Source: Anaerolineales bacterium
Lineage (GTDB): Bacteria; Chloroflexota; Anaerolineae; Anaerolineales; JABWBV01
DNA: 22,961 nt
Assembly (NCBI GenBank): GCA_020634875.1
Contig: JACKAX010000045.1
Span: 1 to 22,961, forward strand
Direction of reading: 5' to 3'
Shown: positions 14,069-22,023 of the stretch, one piece after another
Layout: every line of letters starts with the position of its first letter
Numbering within the stretch: the first letter of the stretch is position 1
The notes under the pieces: model-generated
Seen by the model: the letters and a program-made list of their open reading frames with translations, nothing else
Told to the model about the DNA's origin: nothing
Databases searched by the model: none
Made by a program: the position numbers and the translations under genes

Positions 14069-15025
14069 TTGACCACCATTCTCGAAGAAGCCCAGGCACT
14101 CCTGGGACCCCCACTCAAAATCGAAAGCCACCGGAGTTGGGCGATTTGGTGGTGTCCTTTCCACCCAGACGATAACCGCGCCGGGCAGGGCGGGCACCCC
14201 AACTTTGGCATCCACACGGAAAAAGGCTACTGGAAGTGTTTGCGCTGCGGGGCCAAAGGCCCTTCATTGACCGTCCTTCGCAAACGCCTGGGAAAAAACC
14301 TACCCCCTGTTCACACAGTCACCCCAACCCGTCGGGAAACGCGGCCACAAATCGCCCAGCTTGATGAAGCCCTCGCCGAAAACCGCGCGGCGTTGATGCG
14401 CTCACCCGTGTGGGAATACCTGCACCGGCGCGGCATCCGCCCCTACACCTCCTTGCTCTATGGGTTGGGATATGGCCTTACCCAACCGCCTGTATCCCAA
14501 ACTGTGTCCGTAGCTGCCCGAAATTCCGGTTTGATTGCCCGAAGCGGAAAATGGCTTTGGGCAGGGGGGCTTGTTTATGCCGACCCACCCACCGATCCCC
14601 GCGTGGTTCAGGTCCGGCATCTTCCCGCAAAACCTAAAAAGAAATACCAAACCTGGGGCCGCCTGACGATTCCCCTCGGAGCCTGGCGCATCCAGGCCTC
14701 TACCCTGGTTCTGGTCGTGGTCGAAGGCATGTTTGATGCCTTTGCCCTGTCCCAGGCCCTACACGATCGCGAACACGCCCATGCCGTCGCGATCTTTACC
14801 GGAGGTGCGACGCCTTCTTATCCCATGCTGAAATGGTTCGCCACAAACGCCCAGAAATATGGCTTTGTGCTAATCCCCGACCCGGACGAGGCCGGACACC
14901 AATGGGCACAAACGCTTCAAGGAGCTGTGCAGGAGGCATGTGGGATCACCCTCACTCTCGCGCCTCCCAAGGGCCTTGACCCAGACGAAGCCATCCTCCA
15001 GGGCTGGTGGCCTGCCGGACTATGA
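14069..15025 (+). CDS. CHC2 zinc-finger / TOPRIM primase-like protein
   Basis: A DnaG-type protein of 318 aa, shorter than chromosomal DnaG (about 600 aa) because the helicase-binding C-terminal region is missing. The zinc motif is C29-P-F-H32 with C57-L-R-C60. The TOPRIM core follows: E219 in LVVVEGMFDAFAL, then D271-x-D273 in LIPDPDEAGHQW. It should make RNA primers for replication of the element. I chose the TTG at 14069 because GGAGG lies 7 nt upstream; a GTG at 14051 would put that site inside the gene. No replicative helicase is visible in the window, so it must use a host or distant partner. Confidence 0.88.
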   Translation: MTTILEEAQALLGPPLKIESHRSWAIWWCPFHPDDNRAGQGGHPNFGIHTEKGYWKCLRCGAKGPSLTVLRKRLGKNLPPVHTVTPTRRETRPQIAQLDEALAENRAALMRSPVWEYLHRRGIRPYTSLLYGLGYGLTQPPVSQTVSVAARNSGLIARSGKWLWAGGLVYADPPTDPRVVQVRHLPAKPKKKYQTWGRLTIPLGAWRIQASTLVLVVVEGMFDAFALSQALHDREHAHAVAIFTGGATPSYPMLKWFATNAQKYGFVLIPDPDEAGHQWAQTLQGAVQEACGITLTLAPPKGLDPDEAILQGWWPAGL

Positions 15026-15050
15026 ACACGTGGACACCCCGAAGGTTGTT

Positions 15051-15356
15051 ATGCCTGTCTATCTACTCCATTTTTCTGAAAGATATAAACACGCCGGCCA
15101 TTATTTGGGCTTTGCTGAAGACCTTGAAGCCCGTTTGGCCAAACATCGAGCAGGGAATGGCGCACGGTTGGTCGAAGTGATCACTGAAGCGGGGCTGGAT
15201 TTTCAACTAGTCCGCACCTGGAAAGGCGACCGTGCGCTGGAACGCCAACTGAAACGGCAGAAAAACGGGCCGCGCCTGTGCCCGATCTGCAACGCCCGAA
15301 CAAGCCAAAACTTGCCCGGCAAAGGAGAAAAACCACCCTCAGCTTATGACCCATAA
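15051..15356 (+). CDS. GIY-YIG domain protein
   Basis: A 101-aa single-domain GIY-YIG endonuclease-like protein. The signature appears as V3-Y4-L5 and HYLGF (17-21). R28 lies in DLEARLAKHRAGNGARLV and E64 in GDRALERQLKRQKNG, in the expected order for the catalytic residues. PRLCPICNA adds a CxxC near the end. Small proteins like this are related to the UPF0213/YhbQ type; their cellular role is mostly unknown. AAGG lies 6 nt before the ATG at 15051. It follows the primase by 25 nt and probably shares its transcript. Confidence 0.85.
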   Translation: MPVYLLHFSERYKHAGHYLGFAEDLEARLAKHRAGNGARLVEVITEAGLDFQLVRTWKGDRALERQLKRQKNGPRLCPICNARTSQNLPGKGEKPPSAYDP

Positions 15357-15421
15357 ATTAAAACCACCCACACACATCCCCTCAAACCTACATAAAACCT
15401 ACCGTATAAGGAGAAAACCTC

Positions 15422-15829
15422 ATGTATCAAAATTTGATTCTCATCGGCAACTTGGGCCGCGACCCGGAGATGCGCTACACCCCCACCGGGCAAGCCGTCA
15501 CCAATCTTTCCCTGGCCACGAACCGGCAATACACCGACGCTTCCGGCCAACGGATCAAGGAAACCACCTGGTTCCGCGTGTCTGTTTGGGGAAAAACGGC
15601 AGAAAACTGCAACCAATACCTTCAAAAGGGCAGCCGGATTTTGGTTGAAAGCCGACTCAATCCCGACCCGGCGACCGGTAGTCCACGGGTGTGGACCCGA
15701 CAGGACGGTACAGCCGGAGCTTCGTTTGAAGTGACCGCCCACCGGGTGCAGTTTCTCTCCAGCCGGAATGAAGATAACGGCTTTGCCCAATATGAAGAGC
15801 CAGTAGACGACGAATCCATCCCCTTCTAG
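15422..15829 (+). CDS. ssb: Single-stranded DNA-binding protein
   Basis: A 135-aa SSB. The OB fold starts MYQNLILIGNLGRDPEMRYT and includes NLSLATNRQYTD and TTWFRVSVWGKTAENCNQYL. The acidic tail ends DDESIPF, the tip that recruits replication and repair partners. The ATG has AAGGAG 9 nt upstream. The linker is short compared with chromosomal SSBs of about 170 aa, as is common for plasmid or phage copies. It lies between the primase group and the membrane protein gene and fits a replication module. Confidence 0.96.
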   Translation: MYQNLILIGNLGRDPEMRYTPTGQAVTNLSLATNRQYTDASGQRIKETTWFRVSVWGKTAENCNQYLQKGSRILVESRLNPDPATGSPRVWTRQDGTAGASFEVTAHRVQFLSSRNEDNGFAQYEEPVDDESIPF

Positions 15830-15888
15830 CCCCCATTAAAAAATGAAACAAATGTCCACAGATCGTGGTAAGATCAAGGAGACCCTAA

Positions 15889-16275
15889 ATGGTCACGCCC
15901 CTTACAAACCAAAAATGGCCCACCGGCCTACTCCTGGGATGTTTCCTGGTTGCTTTACTTCTGGTCGTTGCTCTCGCCATGGCGAATGATCAAGAAGCGC
16001 GCGTCAGCCCGGAAGAATACCAGGAAGTGATGGAGGCCGCGGACAAAGCACCGCTGCCCCCGGAACAAAACTGTCCTTTCAAACTTACGCGTGCTCAATG
16101 GGATGAACTGCAAGCACAATTCGAGCGCACGCCCGCTTTGGGCGACACCTGGGCTCCAAGCGGTGAACATTACATCCTGGTAGCCCTGCTCAACCGCTGG
16201 AACCTGTTCCCCGCCACCGCCGAAGATGCACTCGAACTCGCTGAATTTCTGTTAACCTATTGCCTGGAGAATTGA
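15889..16275 (+). CDS. Hypothetical membrane-anchored protein
   Basis: A 128-aa protein with one hydrophobic segment near the N-terminus (LLLGCFLVALLLVVALAMA, about 14-32). A soluble domain with EEYQEVMEAADKAPLPPEQN, LTRAQWDELQAQFER and EDALELAEFLLTYCLEN follows. The segment could be an anchor or an uncleaved signal; a cysteine in LLGCF resembles a lipobox but is not in a standard place. AAGGAG lies 7 nt before the ATG. It ends one base before the next start, so the two genes are coupled. Function unknown. Confidence 0.7.
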   Translation: MVTPLTNQKWPTGLLLGCFLVALLLVVALAMANDQEARVSPEEYQEVMEAADKAPLPPEQNCPFKLTRAQWDELQAQFERTPALGDTWAPSGEHYILVALLNRWNLFPATAEDALELAEFLLTYCLEN

Positions 16276-16276
16276 G

Positions 16277-16672
16277 ATGGAAACCTCTCTCCCTATCCAA
16301 ATGCCTAACCCCACCCCGGAACAACTGGCGGAGATTCGCCGTCTGCTCCCGCAAAAAACAGATAACACCCAGACCCTCACCGAGCCGTACCACCCCTTAC
16401 ATACTTATCTCCTGGATTCCCTGGCGTTGAAGTTAAATGGCACCCATGATCAGGCGGTATACACCGCGGGATGGAGTCTCCTATGGTGTGCGCGTCACCG
16501 GCTTCTGCCTGCCATTGAGACGACATACACCCATGCCCGTGAAAACAGCAAGAATGGGGATGGCGGCGGTCACGCAGCTTTGCGCCAGAACCTGAATCAC
16601 CTGGGTTACCGGGTAGCTTCTTCCCACGAGGCTGAACAAGTGGCCGAAGCAATCCTCCAGGGTCAACTCTAG
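16277..16672 (+). CDS. Hypothetical 131-aa protein
   Basis: Starts METSLPIQMPNPTPEQLAEI and has helical segments LHTYLLDSLALKLNGT, AVYTAGWSLLWCARHRLLPA and HEAEQVAEAILQGQL. No family recognised and no membrane segment. It starts one base after the preceding stop, with GGAGA 8 nt upstream inside that gene, so translation is probably coupled. Two strong terminators follow it. Confidence 0.65.
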   Translation: METSLPIQMPNPTPEQLAEIRRLLPQKTDNTQTLTEPYHPLHTYLLDSLALKLNGTHDQAVYTAGWSLLWCARHRLLPAIETTYTHARENSKNGDGGGHAALRQNLNHLGYRVASSHEAEQVAEAILQGQL

Positions 16673-16695
16673 CCCCATTCAAACCTCTCTCATAG

Positions 16696-16725
16696 ACGGC
16701 GGTTTTTACCGCCGTTTTCTTTTTC
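16696..16725 (+). terminator. Intrinsic terminator
   Basis: ACGGCGG (16696-16702), loop TTTTTA, CCGCCGT (16709-16715), then TTTCTTTTT. It lies 24 nt after the stop of the 131-aa gene. Confidence 0.85.
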
Positions 16726-16762
16726 AAAAACGCCCTGTCGAATATTTCGACAGGGCGTTTTT
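16726..16762. terminator. Second, bidirectional-looking terminator
   Basis: A perfect 17-bp stem: 16726-16742 (AAAAACGCCCTGTCGAA) with 16746-16762, three-base loop. T5 follows on the plus strand and, by symmetry, on the minus strand. Directly in tandem with the previous terminator; the next ribosome site begins 13 nt later. Confidence 0.85.
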
Positions 16763-16785
16763 GATTCCCGAAAAAGGAGCATGAT

Positions 16786-16860
16786 ATGCAAACTCAAGCT
16801 TTCCAAACATCTGCCTCCCGCGGTAGCACAGTTTCCAATAACCCCAGAGGTGTGCCATGA
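16786..16860 (+). CDS. 24-aa leader peptide coupled to the next gene
   Basis: ATG at 16786 with AAAAAGGAG 6 nt upstream opens a 24-codon frame, MQTQAFQTSASRGSTVSNNP then RGVP. Its TGA overlaps the next ATG (ATGA at 16857-16860). Good ribosome site plus overlap suggest real translation. Rich in Ser, Thr and Gln; no hydrophobic segment. It may work only by coupling. An out-of-frame ATG at 16781 is close by. Confidence 0.45.
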   Translation: MQTQAFQTSASRGSTVSNNPRGVP

Positions 16861-17249
16861 AGCTCAAGCCCGAACACATTGCCAGCAAGATTCTACAAGA
16901 AGCTGAAGAGACCGACTTCCTGAAAACAATGGCCGAGGATCGTGCGACCTGCGGCAATTTTCTACCCCCGGACATCCCTGGAGCATACCTGTTCTGGTTC
17001 GAAGACGAAGCGGAAATCCAGGAAGCCCAGGCAGAAACCTACCCCGACGAAGCCGAGAAACGCCTGCGATATGCTGATATCCTCCGCGAAGTCGCCGGAC
17101 GTTTGCGTGACCTGGGATACGAACGGTCTATCCCAGAAAAAGAGAAGCCAGATGAGACCCTTATCCCCGTCCACCAAATTGGCCCGGCTCCTTTCATCTT
17201 TTCCTCCCTCAAGCAGGGTGCGTTCGACTTCGCACCAACCGGTGGCTGA
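16857..17249 (+). CDS. Hypothetical acidic 130-aa protein
   Basis: Starts MKLKPEHIASKILQEAEETD and has a strongly acidic middle (FWFEDEAEIQEAQAETYPDE) followed by KRLRYADILREVAGRLRDLG, then a proline-rich tail. No family recognised. Its start overlaps the stop of the 24-aa frame and its own site (AGAGG) is weaker, so it is probably expressed by coupling. It ends 70 nt before the next terminator-like hairpin. Confidence 0.65.
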   Translation: MKLKPEHIASKILQEAEETDFLKTMAEDRATCGNFLPPDIPGAYLFWFEDEAEIQEAQAETYPDEAEKRLRYADILREVAGRLRDLGYERSIPEKEKPDETLIPVHQIGPAPFIFSSLKQGAFDFAPTGG

Positions 17250-17319
17250 GGTGACTACACCAAATCTAAAACATCTCCATCCTGGAGATCAGGAGGAATA
17301 CCCCATAACCCTTTATTGA

Positions 17320-17353
17320 CCGGGACACAGTTTTGAACTGTGTCCCGGTTTTT
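17320..17353 (+). terminator. Strong terminator hairpin directly before the zinc-ribbon gene
   Basis: CCGGGACACAGTT (17320-17332), three-base loop, exact complement at 17336-17348, then T5. Only about 10 nt separate the T-run from GAGGAG of the next gene, so no promoter fits between them. Confidence 0.85.
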
Positions 17354-17374
17354 GTTTCTATGAGGAGAAATCCC

Positions 17375-18037
17375 ATGTTCTGTAAAAATGACCCTTGCGA
17401 AAACGAAGCCGTTCCTGAAAGCGGCAAATTGCACCTTTGCCAAACTTGTTACCAGGCGTGGCAATGCGGGTTCCAACGGTGGACTCACGTTGCCACCCAA
17501 GTCAAAACCTATCACATTCGTGACAGCCTGCTAATCCGTCTGCCCAAGCCTTTCGACGGAAACTTATTCCCAGACACACAAGGCCTGGACACCTGGCCTC
17601 CTCCAAATATGCTCCCTTTCCAGAGCTTGTTTGAAGGCCTCCCACCCAACCGTATCAGTTACGGTTTTCTCGAATTAGGGGAGTGGTCGGGAGAGGCCTA
17701 CGAGAAAGAATTTCAGCTTCCTTTCCTGCTCGGTCCCGATGGCAAAGTCTGGGCTGAAATTGGCGAAGTGGACGACCTACCCCCTCTTGCTGAGCGTGAC
17801 CGGGAAGCCCTGGCGGCCAAAATGATTGATGAGTTTCTGGAAATCTGTGACGACGGCGAGTTTACTCTGGAGGAAGGCGAGCCAACCCGTGCCGAACTTT
17901 GCTTCTGGCCGGTGCCGCGGGTCATGCACTGGCTTCAACGCCCCACGACCTTACGCCGGGCCGCCCCCGCCCAACGACAACTCATCCAAGGCTTGCTCAG
18001 GGAACTAAAAGCTCTAGGGTTCCAACCGAAACCCTGA
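17375..18037 (+). CDS. Hypothetical protein with N-terminal zinc ribbon
   Basis: A 220-aa protein. The N-terminus MFCKNDPCENEAVPESGKLH followed by LCQTCYQAW has a C-x4-C and a C-x2-C pair that can bind one zinc ion. The remainder has an acidic middle (EIGEVDDLPPLAERD, CDDGEFTLEEGEPTR) and an arginine-rich end (RPTTLRRAAPAQRQL). No family recognised for the body. The ATG at 17375 has GAGGAG 7 nt upstream; an in-frame ATG at 17333 lies inside the terminator hairpin and is unlikely. Flanked by terminator-like hairpins on both sides. Confidence 0.7.
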   Translation: MFCKNDPCENEAVPESGKLHLCQTCYQAWQCGFQRWTHVATQVKTYHIRDSLLIRLPKPFDGNLFPDTQGLDTWPPPNMLPFQSLFEGLPPNRISYGFLELGEWSGEAYEKEFQLPFLLGPDGKVWAEIGEVDDLPPLAERDREALAAKMIDEFLEICDDGEFTLEEGEPTRAELCFWPVPRVMHWLQRPTTLRRAAPAQRQLIQGLLRELKALGFQPKP

Positions 18038-18067
18038 ACCAGGTCGTCTTTCCTTTTCATATTCTAG

Positions 18068-18099
18068 TGCCCGCCCGGCTATCCGGGCGGGCATTTTTT
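18068..18099 (+). terminator. Strong terminator abutting a ribosome binding site
   Basis: TGCCCGCCCGG (18068-18078), loop CTAT, exact complement (18083-18093), then T6 to 18099. The GGAG of the next gene begins at 18100, directly against the T-run. Confidence 0.85.
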
Positions 18100-18111
18100 G
18101 GAGATTGTACG

Positions 18112-20445
18112 ATGTCTACCCAAACTTATCCCTTCCAATTTACTACTCCCCATCTGGGGACCCTCACGATCCAGTGCAAACTGCCGAAAGAAACGGCTGA
18201 AAAACTGGCGAGTACCCTCCGCTCGCTTCTCCAATTGAACGAAGGCCGCTGGTATTACGAATTGACCGGCGTGCAAGGGCAGGAAGTCCACAAAAACGGA
18301 CCCTTCCGGCTCCTCTTTGGTTCGGATGACAAAGCCAAAATTGCTGATGAACCGGCGTACATTCGGGCCCTCCAGACCTTTTGGAATAGCTTGCCCCGAC
18401 CGATTACCCTCGATCATCTTCCAACTGTACAAGAAGCGGCCAATCAGTTGTTTGAACAACACTGCCCGGTCGTGGACAAGACTGAAACGCTCGAAGAAGT
18501 CCAGGCGCGGCAAGTAGCTTTAGAGGCCGCAGAAGCGGCGCAACAAGCTGAAAGGCAAAGAATCATTGCCGCCTACGCAGATAGCGACGAAGAAATTACG
18601 CTCGAAAAAGGTGAGATGGGCGTTGTCCTTGCCCTGGTATATGACAACTCGGACATGATGACCGACTATTACCACCCCCGGTCGGTAAAAAACAGTTTCC
18701 TCCTCACGCAGATGCGTTCGCAACGACGACAGGAACGCCACCTCCGGCAGGTACTCGAAAGGTATCCTAACTTGAAAGCCATCGAATGGGTCTGGCATGG
18801 CAGCGACAAATACAGCCACGGCCCTGACTGCTACCTCAAATCGAAAGGAACGTTTGAGTATCTGGGGACACCTTTCAAAGCCTACGCGGGCCACGAAGTC
18901 ACCCGTATCTGGTACGAAATCCGTTTCGTCCCCTCCGGGCGGTATTTGCCTTTCAAAGGGTTCCAAATCCCATCGCCTGGGAACGCGCCATCCCAATCCC
19001 CTGCTTCTCCCGAGACCATCCATCTTGAATATGAGGGCACCTGGACCTGGCTCTTCTTTCCTGAAAAGCCCGAGGCTCCTACGCGCGCCCGGCTTACCCA
19101 AATGGGAGGCAGATGGGGAAGGGGGCGTGGAGGTTGGTACTTCAAGCGGCATGTCCCGGAAGAAGCCTTTGCTTGGTTGTTCCAAACGGAGTCGGAACAA
19201 CCTGAAGAACATCTAGCAGAACCTGTCGCAGACGAACCTACCCCGCCTGTATCTGCAGTCCGCGAGACGCCGGGTCCGGCGGGATACATGCCTGGCAAGG
19301 GCAGCGCCTACGAATACATTCCTCCCTGGATGGAAGTACCGCCGCCCTATGCCACCGAGAAACAAGTGGATCCGCTCGCCGTGATCAAGCTCTTTACCCC
19401 TGATTCGAATTGGACCTGGTATTTGCTCGAATACGATGGGCAAGACCTCGCCTTCGGGTTGGTTGTGGGCTTTGAAACGGAGTTCGGGGACTTTTCCTTA
19501 CAGGAAATTGCCAGCGCACGCGGACCGCTAGGGGTCCAACCCGAGCGGGACATTTGGTTTTGTCCTACCCCGGTCACGCAGTTGCCGGAGTACAAAGAAA
19601 AATGGGGCGACAACGGGCCATTCCGTGGGGGAGGGGATTCATCTCCGACCCCGGAACCGGACGAACCCCCTCCACCAGCTTTGCCGCCTGCCTCTGTTGC
19701 GGCTACCATCCCTGAAGGCTGGACCGAGGAAGACCTTGCCTTTCTGCATACGCAACTCGAACTCGGCCCCATCTTGGTGGCCGATGCGGCGCTGGGCTTT
19801 CCGACCATTCACGAGGTTCCCAATGCCGATCATCTGGGCTACGGGTTGTTCCGCGCGGTCGGCGACGGATACACCTTGTACTTCGATGGGGGTGGGGCGA
19901 TGCGGAGAACACCGAGCGGCAAGGGTTGGACACAATTAGACATACAAGGCGAATACCCTTACGACCTTAAGGCGGCGCGTGCCATTCTGGAACGTTATTT
20001 ACTCACGATTCCCCCTGAGGAGGCCGAGACACTCACCAAAGGAGAAGCTCTGGAACTGGTAGAAGAGACGCTTTCTCCAGAGGAGAATCCTGCCCAAACC
20101 CTGACGGCAGGCATGTTAGACACCGGGCGTCACGACGCCATGAAGCGTGTAGAACAGGCAGAGATCGTTGAGGAAGAACCTATAGGAACCGCCGAAGGCA
20201 ATCACCCCCTGGACATTGTGTTAGCGCCGGAACCGACTCTGGAAGATCAGACCGAGTTTGCCCACTGGCAGTTGGAACTCCTCACCGGGCTGGTGCAGAA
20301 AAAGGACAGTGCGTTTTATCAAGCGCTGGCTGCCATTCGCAGCCCCGGCACGCTCCACCTCGCCCTTCAACAGGTAAACGGCGATCACGCGCGCCGTAAA
20401 CGATTGGAAGCTCGTTTGAATAGCCTGCAAGGCTCTCCGGTTTGA
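18112..20445 (+). CDS. Large multidomain protein with DUF2958
   Basis: A 777-aa protein starting MSTQTYPFQFTTPHLGTLTI. In order: an N-terminal domain (1-120); an alanine/glutamine helix, possibly coiled coil (about 122-155); a domain of about 155-290 with GEMGVVLALVYDNSDMM; a small domain near 303-359 with RARLTQMGGRWGRGRGGWYF, a pattern seen in plasmid-borne proteins; DUF2958 at about 420-492 (VIKLFTPDSNWTWYLLEYDG, FGDFSLQEIASARGPLGVQP); a proline-rich linker (about 508-530); and a C-terminal alpha/beta part to 777. DUF2958 is common on plasmids and conjugative elements; its function is unknown. GGAG lies 8 nt before the ATG; an upstream frame extension crosses the terminator and is not real. 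Confidence 0.8.
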   Translation: MSTQTYPFQFTTPHLGTLTIQCKLPKETAEKLASTLRSLLQLNEGRWYYELTGVQGQEVHKNGPFRLLFGSDDKAKIADEPAYIRALQTFWNSLPRPITLDHLPTVQEAANQLFEQHCPVVDKTETLEEVQARQVALEAAEAAQQAERQRIIAAYADSDEEITLEKGEMGVVLALVYDNSDMMTDYYHPRSVKNSFLLTQMRSQRRQERHLRQVLERYPNLKAIEWVWHGSDKYSHGPDCYLKSKGTFEYLGTPFKAYAGHEVTRIWYEIRFVPSGRYLPFKGFQIPSPGNAPSQSPASPETIHLEYEGTWTWLFFPEKPEAPTRARLTQMGGRWGRGRGGWYFKRHVPEEAFAWLFQTESEQPEEHLAEPVADEPTPPVSAVRETPGPAGYMPGKGSAYEYIPPWMEVPPPYATEKQVDPLAVIKLFTPDSNWTWYLLEYDGQDLAFGLVVGFETEFGDFSLQEIASARGPLGVQPERDIWFCPTPVTQLPEYKEKWGDNGPFRGGGDSSPTPEPDEPPPPALPPASVAATIPEGWTEEDLAFLHTQLELGPILVADAALGFPTIHEVPNADHLGYGLFRAVGDGYTLYFDGGGAMRRTPSGKGWTQLDIQGEYPYDLKAARAILERYLLTIPPEEAETLTKGEALELVEETLSPEENPAQTLTAGMLDTGRHDAMKRVEQAEIVEEEPIGTAEGNHPLDIVLAPEPTLEDQTEFAHWQLELLTGLVQKKDSAFYQALAAIRSPGTLHLALQQVNGDHARRKRLEARLNSLQGSPV

Positions 20446-20457
20446 ACGGTTCTTAAA

Positions 20458-20495
20458 GCAGGGTGCTCCATGGGAGCGCCCTGCGCCTTCTTTTT
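20458..20495 (+). terminator. Terminator hairpin before dnaN
   Basis: GCAGGGTGCTCC (20458-20469), loop ATG, GGAGCGCCCTGC (20473-20484): 12 bp with one T-G pair. CCTTCTTTTT follows. The dnaN ribosome site begins about 12 nt later. Confidence 0.8.
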
Positions 20496-20518
20496 CAATT
20501 TTCCATAGGAGAAAACTC

Positions 20519-21673
20519 ATGGAACTCACTGTTTCCCAACCTGAACTTGCCCGCGCCCTCGCCCGCGTCAGCCGCGCTGTTTCACATCGCAGCCTCTTAC
20601 CTGTCTTGTCGCACCTCCTATTAGTCGCACGCCCAGGTGATCGGCAAAGCTCAACCCCAGGCCGTTTACAGCTTGCCGCGACGGATCTTGAACTCTGCCT
20701 GACAACCTGGCTCGAAGCCGAAGTTACCCAGCCAGGGGCAATCACTATTCCGGCCCGCCCTTTCACCGAATTGGTGAACACGCTCCCCGCAGAAGATCTT
20801 CATCTGAACCTCGAAACCCCTTCCCAAATCTTGGGGGTACATGGCCAGGGATCTACCACCCACCTCAAAGGGATGGACGCCCAAGAATTTCCGCAATTGC
20901 CCCAAGCGGATGGTCAAAATAGCGTTCAATTCCTGGCCTCTGAACTAAGAGCGATCCTCCGGCGCGTAACGCTTGCGGCCTCAAAGGATGAAGCCCGGTC
21001 AGCTTTGACCGGGGTATTTGTCAAATTGGTGGGACAACAAGCCTCATTCGCGGCCGCAGATGGTTTCCGGTTGGCGGTCCACACCGCCACCCTTCCTGCG
21101 CCAGTTCGTGAGAACTGCCAGTACCTGATTCCTGCGCGTGCCCTGGAAGAATTAGGGCGCGTCCTGACGGACAGTCCAGACCTCGTGGACATGCTTCTTC
21201 CTACAAATGCACCGCAAATTCTCTTTCGCACCTCCGAGATCGAACTGTCTTCCCAACTCATCGATGCGAACTTTCCTGAGTATGAAGCGGTCATTCCGAC
21301 CGAACATGCCGTGCAAGCGGTAGTCCCAACCCCTGACTTTCTCAAAGCCTGTAAGCAGGCGGAAATCTTCGCCCGGGATAGCGCGAATACCGCCCGGCTG
21401 GAACTCCTCCCGGAAGACGAAGGACTGTCTGGCAAGCTCAAGCTTTTCGCCCAGGCAGACGAGACGGGTTCTAATGAAACATGTCTCGAAGCTGAGGTTA
21501 AAGGAAAGCCGGTGCAAATTGCCTTTAATGTGCGGTTCTTACGGGATGTTCTGGAGGTGATCCAGACGCCTCATGTCCGCCTCGAAGCCAATCAAGCCAA
21601 CACCCCCGGCGTGCTTCGCCCCCATGGCGAGGAGGGGTATCTCTGTGTGCTGATGCCCATGTATGCCGGGTAA
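20519..21673 (+). CDS. dnaN: DNA polymerase III beta sliding clamp
   Basis: A 384-aa beta clamp, full length. It encircles DNA and holds the polymerase. Three repeated clamp domains: 1-130 (MELTVSQPELARALARVSRA, LQLAATDLELCLTTWLEAEV), about 140-260 (LRRVTLAASKDEARSALTGV, AADGFRLAVHTATLP), and about 265-384 (LIDANFPEYEAVIPTEH, IAFNVRFLRDVLEVI, ending VLMPMYAG, the usual clamp C-terminus). The ATG has AGGAG 8 nt upstream. A clamp gene beside ssb, primase and radC rather than dnaA and gyrB suggests an element-borne copy, so the host chromosome probably has its own. Confidence 0.96.
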   Translation: MELTVSQPELARALARVSRAVSHRSLLPVLSHLLLVARPGDRQSSTPGRLQLAATDLELCLTTWLEAEVTQPGAITIPARPFTELVNTLPAEDLHLNLETPSQILGVHGQGSTTHLKGMDAQEFPQLPQADGQNSVQFLASELRAILRRVTLAASKDEARSALTGVFVKLVGQQASFAAADGFRLAVHTATLPAPVRENCQYLIPARALEELGRVLTDSPDLVDMLLPTNAPQILFRTSEIELSSQLIDANFPEYEAVIPTEHAVQAVVPTPDFLKACKQAEIFARDSANTARLELLPEDEGLSGKLKLFAQADETGSNETCLEAEVKGKPVQIAFNVRFLRDVLEVIQTPHVRLEANQANTPGVLRPHGEEGYLCVLMPMYAG

Positions 21674-21697
21674 ACCTCAACCAAAAGGAGAAACCAT

Positions 21698-21949
21698 ATG
21701 AAACCCACGCGCTGCTCAAAATGTGGACGTGTCTTGACGAACCCCGACAGTATTGCCCGAGGTATGGGGCCGGAGTGTGCCGGAACCACAAGTAGGGGCC
21801 ACCATGCCCGTGTGCATTTCCGAAAATCCGGACATGGAAAGCCCTATGCCGCCTCCCTCGGAACCACGCAAATCCCGCTCTTGCCTGTGTTCAGCCCTGA
21901 GCGGGATGAATGGCTTGAAAAGGAACCTGCTCGCGCACTTCCGGCCTAA
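21698..21949 (+). CDS. Small zinc-binding protein (DUF6011-like)
   Basis: An 83-aa protein. CSKCGRVLTNPDSIARGMGP followed by ECAG is a zinc-binding signature (C-x2-C and a later C) that I associate with DUF6011-type proteins found on mobile elements. The rest, KPYAASLGTTQIPLLPVFSP, has no recognised domain. AAAAGGAG lies 7 nt before the ATG at 21698. It is 24 nt after dnaN with no hairpin between, so the two are probably co-transcribed. Confidence 0.75.
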   Translation: MKPTRCSKCGRVLTNPDSIARGMGPECAGTTSRGHHARVHFRKSGHGKPYAASLGTTQIPLLPVFSPERDEWLEKEPARALPA

Positions 21950-21968
21950 GCGAAATGATCCCCCTATA

Positions 21969-22004
21969 AAAATACCCAGACAATTACGCTGTCTGGGTAT
22001 TTTT
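21969..22004 (+). terminator. Strong terminator before radC
   Basis: AAAATACCCAGACA (21969-21982), 7-nt loop, exact complement (21990-22003), T-run to 22004. The next ribosome site (GGAG) starts 7 nt later. Confidence 0.85.
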
Positions 22005-22023
22005 GTTTCCTGGAGAAAACATA

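Noticed and set aside
13756..14217. Minus-strand frame of 153 codons with some protein-like stretches.
   Set aside because: It overlaps the 82-aa gene and the primase start, has no ribosome site, and shows no recognised motif.
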